Below, in pieces: positions 33,029-44,186 of a DNA stretch of 64,000 nt. Made by a program: the position numbers and the translations under genes. This DNA is from Halicephalobus mephisto (taxonomy: Eukaryota; Nematoda; Chromadorea; Rhabditida; Panagrolaimidae), in the NCBI GenBank assembly GCA_009193035.1, contig SWDT01000042.1, positions 62,001 through 126,000 of the forward strand, given 5' to 3'. The notes under the pieces were generated by a model. The model saw only the letters and a list, made by a program, of their open reading frames with translations, was not told the origin of the DNA and did not search any database. How positions within the stretch are numbered: position 1 is the stretch's first letter; each line of letters begins with the position of its first letter.

Positions 33029-33486
33029 TCAATAGTTGCCGGAGAAGGCGTAGGGTCTTCTAGCCCATCTGATGAAGGAGGGCTTGAAGAAACCGTCGTC
33101 GTAGGATCGGAGGTACGGTGCATCTGCGTTCTGGTGGGAGATGTGGTTGATTCGGACGTTTGAGCGCCAGTAGGGATGGGGAATTCTTTTGTCAACTACG
33201 GTCTGAAAATGCAAAATTACAGTATCTATTTATTTGAACAGTACAATAACACACAATTTTTTAAAATTCGAAAATTATTTGGAAAATTTAATTTTTAAAA
33301 AATACAAAAAAACCGTTTACTGTAATCTGTAAAAATTCCTTTATATTTTACAAACTACAGTATCCTTACCTCTTCTTCGACAGGCTCGTCAACTCCAGAA
33401 TCCCTTTCTCCTGAGGACATTCCCGAGATCACGGCAATGAATACGGTAAAAATCAGAAAATAACAAAAAAGTTTCCGGAATGTCAT
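33029..33486 (-). CDS. Small secreted neuropeptide-like precursor
   Basis: Two exons: 33486-33370 and 33202-33029, with a 167-nt intron, 96 aa. A strong signal peptide (MTFRKLFCYFLIFTVFIAVI) is followed by an acidic spacer (DSGVDEPVEEE). A dibasic KR site (residues 44-45) then releases a Trp/Tyr/His-rich peptide starting IPHPYWRSN, with a second RR near the end (WARRPYAFSGNY). There are no cysteines after the signal region. This is the layout of a nematode neuropeptide-like protein, but I do not recognise the mature sequence. It could instead be another short secreted protein. Confidence 0.6.
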
Positions 33487-33809
33487 TTTAGAACCTGGAA
33501 AATTAATTTTTTAATGAACTTTTTTCTGAATTTACAAAAAATAATAAAAACGAAACGACTCAATCATTGTTTAATAATTTTAATTTTAGGTGGATCTAAA
33601 TATGGGAAAATTTGGAAAAACATCCCTACATCAATCATTTTGCGAGTTTGACCTTTTGGGAATCTGAAGGCAGGCCGTGATGGAAATGCCAATTGGGGCT
33701 CTAAAAGGACATCCTCAATTTGAAATTTTTTAGCAAAATTAGTCTTTAATCTAAGTTAAAAAATAAAAATTATCTTAATTAAAAATTAATTTCAAAAAAA
33801 AACTTTACA

Positions 33810-33950
33810 GTAAGAAATTCTCAATTTTAAAAATATTTAAATTCTCAATTTTAAAAATATTTAAACTTTTGATTTTTAAAATATTTAAATCCTTAGTTTT
33901 TAAAATATTTAAATTCTTAATTTTTAAAATATTTAAATTCGTTGTTTGTG
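33810..33950. repeat. Tandem repeat, about 24-bp period
   Basis: Five or so copies of TTTTTAAAATATTTAAATTC with small changes. Confidence 0.75.
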
Positions 33951-34774
33951 AAAAAAACATTTTTGAACGCCGGAGGTCCAAATCTGAAATTCAAAAAAAT
34001 GGAAATTTTGGTTTTTTTATTTCCGGTCCAGTCCATTCTGAATTTGGATAAAGTGCCAGAAGTCTGCAAGCATATTCAAAGTTTGGCCTACATTGTCAAC
34101 AACAATTATCAATAATAGTTGGTTTTGAATTTTTTTCACAATAAAAACCGAATTGGCAGGAATGATGTAAGAAAGAATTTTTAACAATTTCAAGGTCACG
34201 GTAAAGTTTGTTGATAAAAGAAGGTATTCAGATGGAAATAATTTTCATTCGTTTCGGTTGGATTTTAAAGATCGGAATGTAGACGTCAGAAACCACGTTG
34301 CGTAATCATCTATGAAATAAATTATTGAGAAACCAGAAAATCCAAATTCAGAATCCCTGGATACAGTATGACTTGGAAAATATTAAATTATCAGTTATAT
34401 TTTTAACAATCATGGTATCGTAAAAATCAAAGATGAATTTTATTACTAAATAGTTTCAAAATGAATTTTCGGAATTTTCTAGTCGAGATTTGAAAATGCA
34501 AAATTTGATGTTTATGCGATTCTACAAAAGTGTAATTATAGTTGTACTATTATAAAAATTAGAAACAAATATTGTTTTTGTCGAGGAAGGAAACTAACCA
34601 GAAAGAGAGCACTGAGTACAGGGCCGTGGAATACTGTAGGGCATGAGTGAGACCCTTGGTTGTTTTGCTTAATAGGAAATTTATAAATTACATTTGTACT
34701 TTATTGTTGAGTAAAGATTATTGATAAACTTCTGGTTTCTATTCTGACAGTTACGCAATTGTCCCGACACGAAT

Positions 34775-35040
34775 TTTCAGAACTGGACGGAAATTACAGT
34801 ATTATATGTAAGAATTTCTATTTTCGTGATGGTTATTTTGCAATTTTCTAGATAAATTTTTCGGAACTGTTCTGTTCAAACAAGTTTAGAAATTTTCGGA
34901 TTGGAATCATATGAAGTATAAAATCCTCTGTCCATCTTCGAAGACCAATAGTCATATGTTAAAAACCATAAATATTACAAAAAACCACAACTACCCCGTG
35001 TTCCTTGTTGAAACAGAATTTCTATTTTTATTTAGAGTTG
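34775..35040 (+). repeat. Dispersed 250-370-bp repeat, copy 3
   Basis: More diverged than copies 1 and 2, but shares TTTTCGTGATGGT, TAGAAATTTTCGGATTGG, CCATCTTCGAAG, and AAAACCACAACTACCCC followed by TTGTTGAAA, in the same order and orientation. Confidence 0.65.
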
Positions 35041-35498
35041 GGAAATAAAAGCTTTCCGGACATTATTGATTTCTTATCAGATTTGTGTTTTTTAATTTTA
35101 ACAGCTGCCGAAATCCTAGGGATGTATTTATCCTATGATTCATTAAATTAATCCTTTTTGTCAAAAACAAATCCCTTGTTCATTTGGAAATTGAGTTACG
35201 AAATACAGTCGTCATGACGATTGGTTGTTGTTCATAAGCAAAAACCGATCGGCCGGATCAACAGAGAGAAAAAGTAAATCAATTCCGCGTTGTTGGTGTT
35301 CGGTTCCGTCACGTTTGCGCGGATTTATCGACTTTTCTCAAAGTTCAGAAATCATTCTCAATTTCATTGATTTCGTTGATGACCAACCTTTTTTCTTATT
35401 TATTGAAAACATTCTTATTTCGCACACGATTTTTATTATTTTTCTGTTCAAATTTATAATTCTTTTTTTTAATTTTTTAATTTTGTGATTTTTCAGAA

Positions 35499-36831
35499 AT
35501 GTCCTCGAAAATTTTCTTCACCTTCGGATTACTTGTTTTCTTCATGACCGTTTTTGCCGATGGAGACTCTAGTCCGATTCTGAATCGCTATCCACGTCAT
35601 CTTCAAAAAAGAGCTTCTAATGCTTCTCTTCCAAAAGACAAATACGATGCTATTTTGAAGATCTACAGTGCTCCTGGGGAAATGGCCGATAAAGACAAAA
35701 AAGCCGCTGAAGTTAGTCAAAATTACTCTTCCACCGAAAAACAGATCGTCGAAAGAATCAAAACTTTCTTCCACAAACGAGCTGACATTGTGGGTTTATT
35801 TAAAGCAAAAAATTCGGGATTCAAATTACTTATTTTCAGCTCAAAAAATTCCCTTCTAGCATCATTGACACGTTGAAGACGATTCGAGAATTAAGAAAGA
35901 AACAAAAAGAAGCGTAAGTTTTGTTTCTTCAACATAAACAGCTGCTTTAGCAGAAATGGATAGTGTCTGAAAATTAAAGTTTTTCTACACTATCCAGAAC
36001 TGGTTTCTTCAATGGAAATCTGACTAGTGTTCAAAGTTTAAAAATTAAGATTCAAACACCATCGGAAATTAATGCTGCTCACGGAAAATTCGGATAGTGT
36101 CTAGGAAATTAGGAGTTACGGACACTATCCATAATTACTTTCACAAATGAAAACTTAGATAATGATTATAAAATTCAAAACTAAAAACTTTTAATACTAT
36201 TCAGGACTACTTTTATCAATAGAAATCTAGATAATGTCCAAGGTTTAAAACTTAGCATTCGAACACTATCGTACTGTGGTTTCTTCAATAGTACACTTGG
36301 ATAGTGCCTGAAAATTAAACTTTCCGGACACTATCCGTAACTATTTCCACCAATGAGAATTCAGGTAGTAATTGCAAAATTCGAAAATTAAAAACTAGGT
36401 CTCATCCAAAACTACTTTCTTCAACAGCAAACTTGGATAGTGTCCAGAAACTTTTACATTTCAACCATGCTAAGCACTATCCAAGTCTGTTATTTCAGCT
36501 GCAAAATTATTTGGACAACGAATTTTTTCCATATTGAAATTTTTTACACTATTAAAAATATCCAAATATGACATCAAATCTCGGCCGGTGGAATAACTGG
36601 TCTCTCCAAATAAAACAAAAGGACTTGGAGAAGAGTGTTTAAAATGTTTTTATTTCTTTGTTTAACTAATCCAAAATGATCTTTGTCGCTTGGAAAGGAT
36701 AATTATCGATTTAAAATTTTAGCTTCAATACTATCCCTAAAGATCAGCAAAAAGACGTAAGTTTCATCATCTTCGGAGTGGCCCCCCATGATCTGAACTC
36801 CCCTGACCATCCAGAGCAAAAAGGTGCTTAA
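35499..36831 (+). CDS. Secreted nematode protein, family uncertain (SXP/RAL-2-like?)
   Basis: Three exons: 35499-35789, 35840-35913 and 36723-36831, 157 aa. The ATG is 3 nt after a TTTCAG acceptor. A signal peptide (MSSKIFFTFGLLVFFMTVFA) precedes a KR site and a helical, charged domain with LPKDKYDAILKIYSAPGE and KKFPSSIIDTLKTIRELRKK. Its general layout resembles the SXP/RAL-2 protein next door, but similarity is too low to be sure. The end is uncertain: reading through a GTAAGT at 36757 gives a short tail ending HPEQKGA, while splicing there to 36815 would give a 53-residue tail. The 809-nt second intron is full of hairpin repeats. Confidence 0.6.
35950..36490 (+). repeat. Hairpin repeat array, group 2 (intronic)
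   Basis: Seven to eight units in tandem inside one intron. Right arms read ACACTATCC, GACACTATCC, ACACTATCG or GCACTATCC; left arms read GGATAGTGTC and variants. Spacers such as TTTCTTCAATGGAAATCTG and TTTCACAAATGAAAACTTAG are conserved, giving a 75-80-nt period. Some units have one decayed arm. Confidence 0.8.
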
Positions 36832-37163
36832 TTCCTGGAGTTGTGTTCATGATAAAAAACGAACATATGAACTATTTCATTTTGTCATGTTGCAACATGT
36901 TTATCTTGACCTCAGTTCCAAAAATAAACAACTTGACCATGTGCACTTGGATCAACAAGGTGCGATTAGAACTTAAAAAAAGGTCCGCGAGATCGATGCT
37001 ATTGTTTGCTCTCGATGGAGAACAGCTTTCGCTGAACAATGGACTTGAAGTAAATGAAAAACTGATGTTGACCACTATTGTGCATTTCGCTGGAGGCGGG
37101 ATATCCAAGACTATAAAATGGAATCAGTTTCGTGACTGAAGACATTGAGTGATCACTTCGAAT

Positions 37164-38037
37164 ATGGCGAGTGTTGTCAGATGTTTGGCCATTTTGGCGG
37201 TTATTGGGACTGGAATCTCTGCTCATCCGTTTAGACATGACCCTTTCAATCCTCTGGGACCTTGGCACAAGAGGGTAAGGGATTACTGAACTAATTACTT
37301 AGTTATTGGTTGAATAATCATTGTAGACTCTCCATTGCGGTCTTCCTAGATTCCTCCACAAGCTCCCAGAAGAGTACCAAGAGAAGATCAAGGCCATCTG
37401 GGCTGATTACCAAGATGGAGAAGACTGCTTCAAGGAGATGAAGCAAACTAAAGAAATCATCCACTCGCTTCCTTCTGAACTCCGTCATAAGGTCTTCAAG
37501 GGAATGTGCGGACCTTCTTTCCTGAAGAACGCTTCCCAGACCGTCAGAGCCGAATTCAAGAAGGTCTGGTTCGACCCAAATCTCTCCATCGACGAGAAAG
37601 AACTCGCTTTCAAGAGACTCGCCTACTCTCTTCTCTCCGGTGAATCCCTCCAGCAATTCGTCAAGTGGGAAGCCGAACTCCAAGAACGTAAGCACGAAAG
37701 AAACGAGAAGATCGCCAAGCTTTCTCCTGCTGCCAAGGAAGCTTACGACAAGTGGATGACGATGAGGAAGGAAGAAAGAATCTTCTTGAACTCTCTTAGC
37801 ACTGAAATCAGACAAGAACTCAGACTCATCTGTGGATTCTGCGGAAGTCACAAGCACGGTTCTGGTCCTGGAGACAAGGAACATGGATCTGGAGAAACCA
37901 CCACAGCTGCCCCGGAAGAAACAAAGACCGAAACCGAAAAGTTCTTCAGATTCCACGACGACGCTTTGGATGAGTTCCTCCGTCGTTCCGAAGAAGAACT
38001 CATGAACGAAAACGAGTGTTCTGCTTATTTTTATTAA
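37164..38037 (+). CDS. SXP/RAL-2 (DUF148-type) secreted protein
   Basis: Two exons: 37164-37274 and 37327-38037, 273 aa. Signal peptide MASVVRCLAILAVIGTGISA, then a short segment ending HKR, which may be a processing site. The SXP/RAL-2 domain follows, with LPRFLHKLPEEYQEKIKAIW and EIIHSLPSELRHKVFKGMCG. Members are abundant secreted nematode proteins, some parasite antigens, with proposed cation or lipid binding; function is not settled. The C-terminal half repeats similar helical themes (LSPAAKEAYDKWMTMRKEER) and ends in a Thr/Glu-rich tail. Codon use is C/G-richer than in neighbours, suggesting high expression. AATAAA lies near 38166. Confidence 0.78.
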
Positions 38038-38365
38038 AAAAGTAACTTGAGTAATCAAGTAAAACGCAAAAGAGGAATGTACCCTTGCCACTTTGTGTCG
38101 TGGTCAAGTTATTTATTTATTTTTAATTTATAGTCATATATTGTTTGTACATAAGTTCTTTGTAAAATAAATGTTATTACAACACACGCAAAGTAGTAAA
38201 AAAAAATTGGAGTTGATCATTAAGATCGAAAAAGTCACCTCGGAGCTTGTTTCTTTACGACCTAATGAAATCAAATTTATTTTTTTTGTTGTTTTCGACT
38301 GAAAAATAGTTAAATCTATTACTTTCAGTTGAGTTCATGTTTATCCAGCCATTATTAGATGCAGA

Positions 38366-39463
38366 ATGCGACGTCACGAATTTTGTTTTTTATATGACAG
38401 AATCGAACCGGGAGATGCCTTCGATTACAAATCTCACAAGCTCATCTCTCATCCAAATGCCGTTTATCCGAGTCTAATGAAAAATGTAGATTGCTTTTAC
38501 ACCAGAAAATATAACTTTGAATTTATAAATATGCTTGAAGAGTATCCTTTATGTGTAGGTTCTTAAACAATTACTTTTGTTTTTATATAAATTCTTCAGG
38601 CTATTTGTCTGCATAACGAAAATCCAATAATGCTGGATCTTCTGAGATTCTACAATAGAGTCGCTGTGTGTAATTCTACGATATACGAAATTAGAAAAGA
38701 CAGTGCTAGTTCATGCTATTTCGTCAGAAGCATTGACTACTCTCCAGAAATCAGGAAATACATATCTTCAGTTATATACGGTGTCAGATTCTGGATGACA
38801 TCTGATGAACCTATTTCGGAGCAAGATATCAACAGCGTTATTTACCGTAATCAAGACATGACTGATGATTTCAAAAGAACAAAAGTTGCAATTTTTACAG
38901 GAAAAGAATTTAAAGAAGTAACCATTGAAGACATTAAAAATATGATCTCACAACGTGGTTCCGAAAATGTATCTATGGCTCAATATGAACTAGAACCTTA
39001 TTTGAGAAGAACAGACAATGAAGTTGCTGACCACAAGAAAGCAGATCTGTTGGTTACTTTTTTAGCAATTTTTGTTCATAAACTTGAATCAATACTGGAA
39101 GAAAAAGATAAAACATCAAATCAGAATCCAGAAATTCCAAAAGACTACGAGAACCTCTATTTTGAAACACTCGCAACCTCAAAGCAAATTCAGGAAATCA
39201 TCGAGAAGAACAATTTTAAAAACATCGAAAACATTTATTTTAAGTTTAATCTTTTTCACAAGTTGATTTTGAAGCTGATTAAGATGTCCATTCAGAATTT
39301 AGTTGATCATTTTCTTCCAGATAATTCCGATAACATTATTGATTTTTTGAAGAAAAAATTAATCCAAATGAGAAGGGAACCATTAGAGAAAGAAAGATAT
39401 AAAAGAACTCAAGGTATCAGTATGAATGCTAAAGGAACGATTATGACGCAAATGGACACATGA
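38366..39463 (+). CDS. Orphan protein, unknown function
   Basis: Two exons: 38366-38554 and 38600-39463, 350 aa. The splice (TGT|GTAGGT...TTCTTCAG) keeps frame. No signal peptide or membrane segment. The N-terminal half is compact with aromatic and Cys residues (EPGDAFDYKSHKLISHPN, YPLCAICLHNENP). The C-terminal half is Lys/Glu-rich and helical. I do not recognise a family. It sits next to the His-rich paralog cluster on the opposite strand. The start is uncertain: another frame opens at 38338 but ends after 43 codons. Confidence 0.55.
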
Positions 39464-39716
39464 TCTAAGCGGAGAGCAATATCAAAGTCAAAAATTGAGG
39501 GGCGTTGATATGAGTAACAAGAATGAAGGAAAAAGTCGGTAATTCAATAAGGAGAGAAATGTCTTAGCAAACTGTAAATCAGAAAAGTCATTCTTTAGTG
39601 ATAAGAAAATCCATAAAAATAATGGTCATAATACTTCTTTGATGAAAGGCCATCAAATATTTAAGCAAAGGTTTTTATTTGAAATTATATACATAATTAT
39701 AGACAATTTTGTAATT

Positions 39717-41060
39717 TTAGTGATGATTATGGTGAAACCCAAAGTTGTTGAATCCATTGTGATGAGCCATGTGGAAATTATGACCAGCATTGTGATGGTA
39801 ACTGATAACATTATGTGCATTGTGATGGACGTGAGAATCTTGATGTCCATTAGTACCATAAACGTGATGATTAGTATGATGAGAATTTGCCTGATGATTG
39901 CTTTGATCATGATGATGAGAATTTGCCTGATGATTGCTTTGATCATGGTGAGATTGAGTATTATTGTATTGATGATGCTTTGAATTATGTTGCCGTTCAT
40001 GCTTTTTATTTTTCTCTAACTTGGCTGTTTCATTCTCAACTATCTGTTTCAGAGATAGTTTACCTTGAAAACTTGAGGGTATTTGGTGATTCAGGTGTTG
40101 ATGAGTTTCGTGATGGTGATTATTTGTCATAGAATCTGTCTGGTGATGTGTAACGGAGCTATGGTCGAGTTTGTGATGATTATCGGAGTTCTGATGAGAA
40201 GTTTGACGATGATGATGATTGTCGTCTGAATTGTTGGTATTAACCTCGTTGCCTAAATGCGACGGATGTTGTTGATTCGAATGATGCTGATGATGCTTTG
40301 TGGCTTCTGAACCACCATGTTGAGGTTTATGACTAGGAGCTCCAGTTTTCAGGGAGCTATCTCTTTTTGGAGGTGAAGGGACAACAGGACCGTGGTGTTC
40401 TTGTCTGTGATTATGAATTCCATTCATGTTTATACTATCCCCACCATTGTGGTTGTGTTGAGTTTCCGTTCTCAAAGAATTATTCCTCTCTGGAGGTGTA
40501 GGAAGAACGAGACCGTGATGGACTTGTCCATGGTTTTGAACCCCACTCGTATCTCCAGTATTATCCCAGGTATGATTATTTCCATCATGACCATTATGGT
40601 GATCATGTCCATTGTGGTTATGATCATTGTAAGGATGGTCCATATTTCCATTGTTTGAAACGTTCACCACAACGATATCGTCATCAAACCCATCTCTAAA
40701 GCTGTGCTCCATTATTTCTCCAAAGGCTCCAATACATTGAAGCGGATCTATAACAATCGCAGGTGCCGTTGACATCATATAATTGTTGATCACCCTTTCC
40801 GATTTTTCAGGAATAGGTGGGATTGTTGCGTTAGCACGATCGGGACAATACTTTCCTATTTTTGTGTTCGGTTGAGGGTTGGAAGAGATAGAACAAAGAG
40901 AATGAAATGAAGAATACGCAGAATCATAACAAGCTTTCGTTTTTAAACCCTTTAGTTTGGGGGTTTTTATGAGCTGGTCCGCTGTTACATATATGGTGAT
41001 TGTGATGTCCTGGCTATGTCTGACAGGTAAGATGATCCGCTCATAGGAAGATGTCTCCAT
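39717..41060 (-). CDS. His-rich paralog A (447 aa)
   Basis: Single exon; the ATG follows a TTTCAG acceptor by 15 nt. The N-terminus contains RIILPVRHSQDITITIYV, shared with the two paralogs upstream. A middle part is acidic (FGEIMEHSFRDGFDDDIVVV). The last 300 residues are dominated by His, Asn, Gln and Ser, with a 12-codon tandem duplication (HHDQSNHQANS-type) at 39878-39949. No signal peptide is apparent. Function unknown; metal binding or phase-separating behaviour is plausible from composition but only inferred. Confidence 0.65.
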   Translation of the reverse strand: METSSYERIILPVRHSQDITITIYVTADQLIKTPKLKGLKTKACYDSAYSSFHSLCSISSNPQPNTKIGKYCPDRANATIPPIPEKSERVINNYMMSTAPAIVIDPLQCIGAFGEIMEHSFRDGFDDDIVVVNVSNNGNMDHPYNDHNHNGHDHHNGHDGNNHTWDNTGDTSGVQNHGQVHHGLVLPTPPERNNSLRTETQHNHNGGDSINMNGIHNHRQEHHGPVVPSPPKRDSSLKTGAPSHKPQHGGSEATKHHQHHSNQQHPSHLGNEVNTNNSDDNHHHRQTSHQNSDNHHKLDHSSVTHHQTDSMTNNHHHETHQHLNHQIPSSFQGKLSLKQIVENETAKLEKNKKHERQHNSKHHQYNNTQSHHDQSNHQANSHHHDQSNHQANSHHTNHHVYGTNGHQDSHVHHNAHNVISYHHNAGHNFHMAHHNGFNNFGFHHNHH

Positions 41061-41849
41061 TTTCTGGAGAGTTATCTGAAATAATTCTTCATTAGTTTAT
41101 ACATCAAAAAAGAAAGATTCTGACCTCGATTGTTTCTCTACAAAATCAAAGTGACAATCTTTTATTTGAAAAACTACTCAGCAAGTCGTTATTTTTTATC
41201 GCAGAAATTGAGGAATGTCGGAATACGCTTTGTGCTAGTAAAGTCTTGTTCAGTGATTTTTCTACAGAGTAGTGCTATACCGATAAGGAAGATTTGATCA
41301 TCAAATCTGGCTTATTAACTTCCGATAATTTTTTTCCAACAACAGAATGTTCACGATTGATAAAAAATACATTTTAAACATACTGTAATTTAATTAGATA
41401 GACTTTTGAAAATGGGAAGTTTATTTTCAATTTGGAAATGTTGTAAAAGCTAATATATTAAAACAATACAACATAAAAAACTTTATTTTGTCAAATCTTT
41501 CGATTTATGTAAAGAAATTACTCTAATAACTACCGTTACGGTTATTTCCAAGTTGATTTTCCAAGTTCTGTGCATAAGTTGACAGAATTTCCTTGGTATA
41601 ACCAGAGTCGTCTTGTGAATATCAACATTGTTTGTCAAGGAACCTCTTTTTATCATCGTTATCGTAATTGCTATTATTCTACTGGCGATATGGATTTGTA
41701 GAATTCGAACCTTCTCCTCTCTGTAATCCTCTTATTTCGCTAAGTATATTCATCGTCACGGGACCAAGTATACTCGTATGAAACGATCACCTGTGTTCAG
41801 TAAAAGGAAAATAATTTTCAGGGTCTTTGCGGTTAGACTGAAGAGTTCT
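41061..41849. other. Intergenic spacer, nothing recognised
   Basis: AT-rich sequence between the relic and His-rich paralog A. It presumably holds the promoter of paralog A. No coding signal seen. Confidence 0.4.
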
Positions 41850-42074
41850 CTATATAGTATTCAAGTAATTAGGCATATTTTGTTGATAAAAAGTGTATGA
41901 ATTATTTGGAGCCGAGTTTGGAGAGGAATAGTTTGCATTATACCCCGTATTATTAGGGGTCCTTCTCATATTCTTTGGAAAATCATTTTTTGGAGGCACA
42001 TCCATAGAGACAATAATGTCAGCACTTTGTTAAACAGGCAAGAGGATTTTCGGACGAAAATGTTCTGTTTCCAT
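41850..42074 (-). pseudogene. Relic of the His-rich paralog family
   Basis: Behind a TTTCAG acceptor, an ATG at 42074 opens METEH...KILLPV, then a TAA codon (42030-42032), then continues in the same frame with QSADIIVSMDV, an exact positional match to LPVRHSQDITITIYV of the intact paralogs. The frame runs on to a TAG at 41850-41852 with an Asn/Pro/Ser-rich segment but no His-rich tail. It is therefore a copy with a premature stop and a truncated C-terminus. Confidence 0.65.
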
Positions 42075-43126
42075 CTGAAATGACTTTTTATTAAACTACA
42101 AAAAAATCAAATAAAAGGATCTGATAACGAAATCAATAGTAACTCACTTTTACTTTGAACACGATTTTTTAAAAGTTTAATTTTGAGAAACGTTAAAGCC
42201 GATTTTTTTCTTGATAATTTGTGATCACATGACGAGTTCTTCTGATTAGCTTGAGTATCAATGAAATAATATGGAAAATCAGTAAGTAAAACTTCATCAG
42301 TAAAAATGGTTTGCAAATAGTATTTAATATTGGAAGCAACTCTAATAAACTCTTTTTTGAATGTAAAATTTTCGATATGAGATTGCAATCGATTTAAAAA
42401 CATATATCTAAGAATAGTAACTTAACTATCCGTAGTTATTTAATCATTCAAGTTAGATTAGAAATCTGCACAATGGATAATGTTGATGAGCTGTTATGCA
42501 AATATAAATCGATTTTGCAAGTCAATCATTATCGTGTATTATGTGAATTTTGTATTTTTTTGTAAATATGCACTCCATCATTGTCCGTGCAGTATAATTA
42601 ATAAATTACCCAAATCCAAGATATAGGCGATGAAAATAGGACGACCTAGAAATAAGAAAATAATGAACATTATTATTTACTTATTAATACCTTACTTATT
42701 AAGGCAAAAATAAGAATCAATCAATAAAAGTGATATTTTTGTTCTTGTTAAATCTCTCTAGTCAAGCTAGTTCCAGTACTTTCTAAATGTGTGAAACCTG
42801 TGTTTTCATGACAATATAATCTACTCGTTATTATCTACTAAGAAAGTAGTATATATCATTGTTATCAAGAATATAACGGATATTTATATACTATATTTTG
42901 AACAAGGGTGTGATTTGGAAGATTTTTTAGGTTTTAGTATTCAAATAGGAATATTCACATTGAAATCAAAGTGGTATAGATAATTAACGAAGAAGTCAGG
43001 AGAAATCTGTCCAGGAATATTGGTCTTATTTACTGTACTTATATTTATTTTAACTCATTTGCATAATACAAAAGACTTAAAGAAAGTAAAAGTTTACAAT
43101 ATAATGTAGATAATTCAGCAATATTA
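42075..43126. other. Spacer with one uncertain open frame
   Basis: AT-rich. A minus frame at 42107-42403 (98 codons, MFLNRLQSHIENF...) lies just upstream of the relic. It has no recognised family and may be a fragment of a decayed gene. Confidence 0.35.
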
Positions 43127-44186
43127 TCAAAAATGACCAAAACTGAAATGATGATGGCCAATATCATGATGATCAATGACATGATGATGATTAATTTGAT
43201 GGTTTGCATTATGATTATTATAATTTGTGTGCATATGATTCAATGTCTGACCATTATGAGGATGATGGGCAGTATTGGCATGATGATTGCTATTGGACTG
43301 CTTATTATTGTGATGGTGTTTAGAATTATCATGCTTTGGATCATTCTTTGGTTGAAGAGAATTTTGCTTCGGATGTTTCTGTTGACTGTGTTTCTCCAAT
43401 TTAGTTTTGTCATGAGAAACAACTTCTTTCTGAGACGGTTTAGAAGGTTGTTGATTATGATTGTTAACTCTGGAGTCGAGCTTGTGACGGTTAGTGGAGT
43501 TGTGACTAGAGGTTCCATGATGATGATTAACTTTGTTGCTTGACTGCGATGGATGTTGTTGGCTTGAATGCTGCTTTTTAGCTTCCAAATCAGCTTGTTG
43601 AGATTTATGACCATGAGTTCCAGTTTTCAGAGAGTTACCTTCTTTTGAAGGTGCAGAGGTACGAGGAGTTTGATGTTTTTGTCCGTAATTATGAATTCCA
43701 TTCACTTTTGTATTATTATTATTATTATTATTAGGGTTATTTCCATTTTGATGGTGGCCGTTGTGATGTCCGCTGCCATCATTCGTTGTGTTAACAACAA
43801 CTATATTCGTATTAGATTCTTCATTGCTTCTGTTGTCAAATATGTCGTCAAGAGCTTCAGCCACTTGCCCTAGATTTATAGGTGGTGGAGGAGGTACGTT
43901 TGATATTGTATAATTATTGATCGTAGGTTCTGAAGGAGTAGTCGAATTTGTTGAATGCTGACAATTAGGATAGCATTCCTTGAAGTTGTCCTGTGACTAT
44001 AAATCGTTAGATGATTTTAAAAATTGATCTACAAGATTAACATACTAAAACAAGACAGTCGCTCAGTTTGATCTTAGGTTTTATAGTTTTGGTCAGCTGT
44101 TTTCTATTTACATACATCGTAATTTTGATGTCCTCACTGTTTCTGACAGGTAAGATGATCTTCGCATAAGAAACTGTGTTCATCAT
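43127..44186 (-). CDS. His-rich paralog B (336 aa)
   Basis: Two exons: 44186-44046 and 43996-43127. The 49-nt intron joins LSDCLVL to SQDNFKECY in frame. The N-terminus has KIILPVRNSEDIKITMYV, matching paralog A almost residue for residue. The middle matches A too (TINNYTISNV against VINNYMMSTA, then ALDDIFDNRS and NIVVVN). The C-terminal 200 residues are His/Asn/Gln/Lys-rich and end HHDIGHHHFSFGHF. Function unknown. The intron position can be used to check whether paralog A lost it. Confidence 0.65.

Larger units (their letters stand above)
33487..35498. other. Intergenic region with repeats
   Basis: AT-rich spacer. It contains a 24-bp-period tandem repeat (33810-33950) and dispersed repeat copy 3 (34775-35040). 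No supported gene. The final 250 bp (35200-35498) presumably hold the promoter and outron of the secreted-protein gene at 35499. Confidence 0.5.

Noticed and set aside
32962..33195. Ser/Thr/Pro-rich minus frame at the neuropeptide-like gene
   Set aside because: It is the alternative frame of exon 2; only the other frame joins to the signal-peptide exon and gives a coherent secreted product.
39639..39983. Met/Ile-rich plus frame opposite His-rich paralog A
   Set aside because: Same antisense effect; no independent evidence.
43133..43543. Met/Ile-rich plus frame opposite His-rich paralog B
   Set aside because: Runs of ATG/ATT codons are the antisense of CAT/AAT-rich His/Asn codons.
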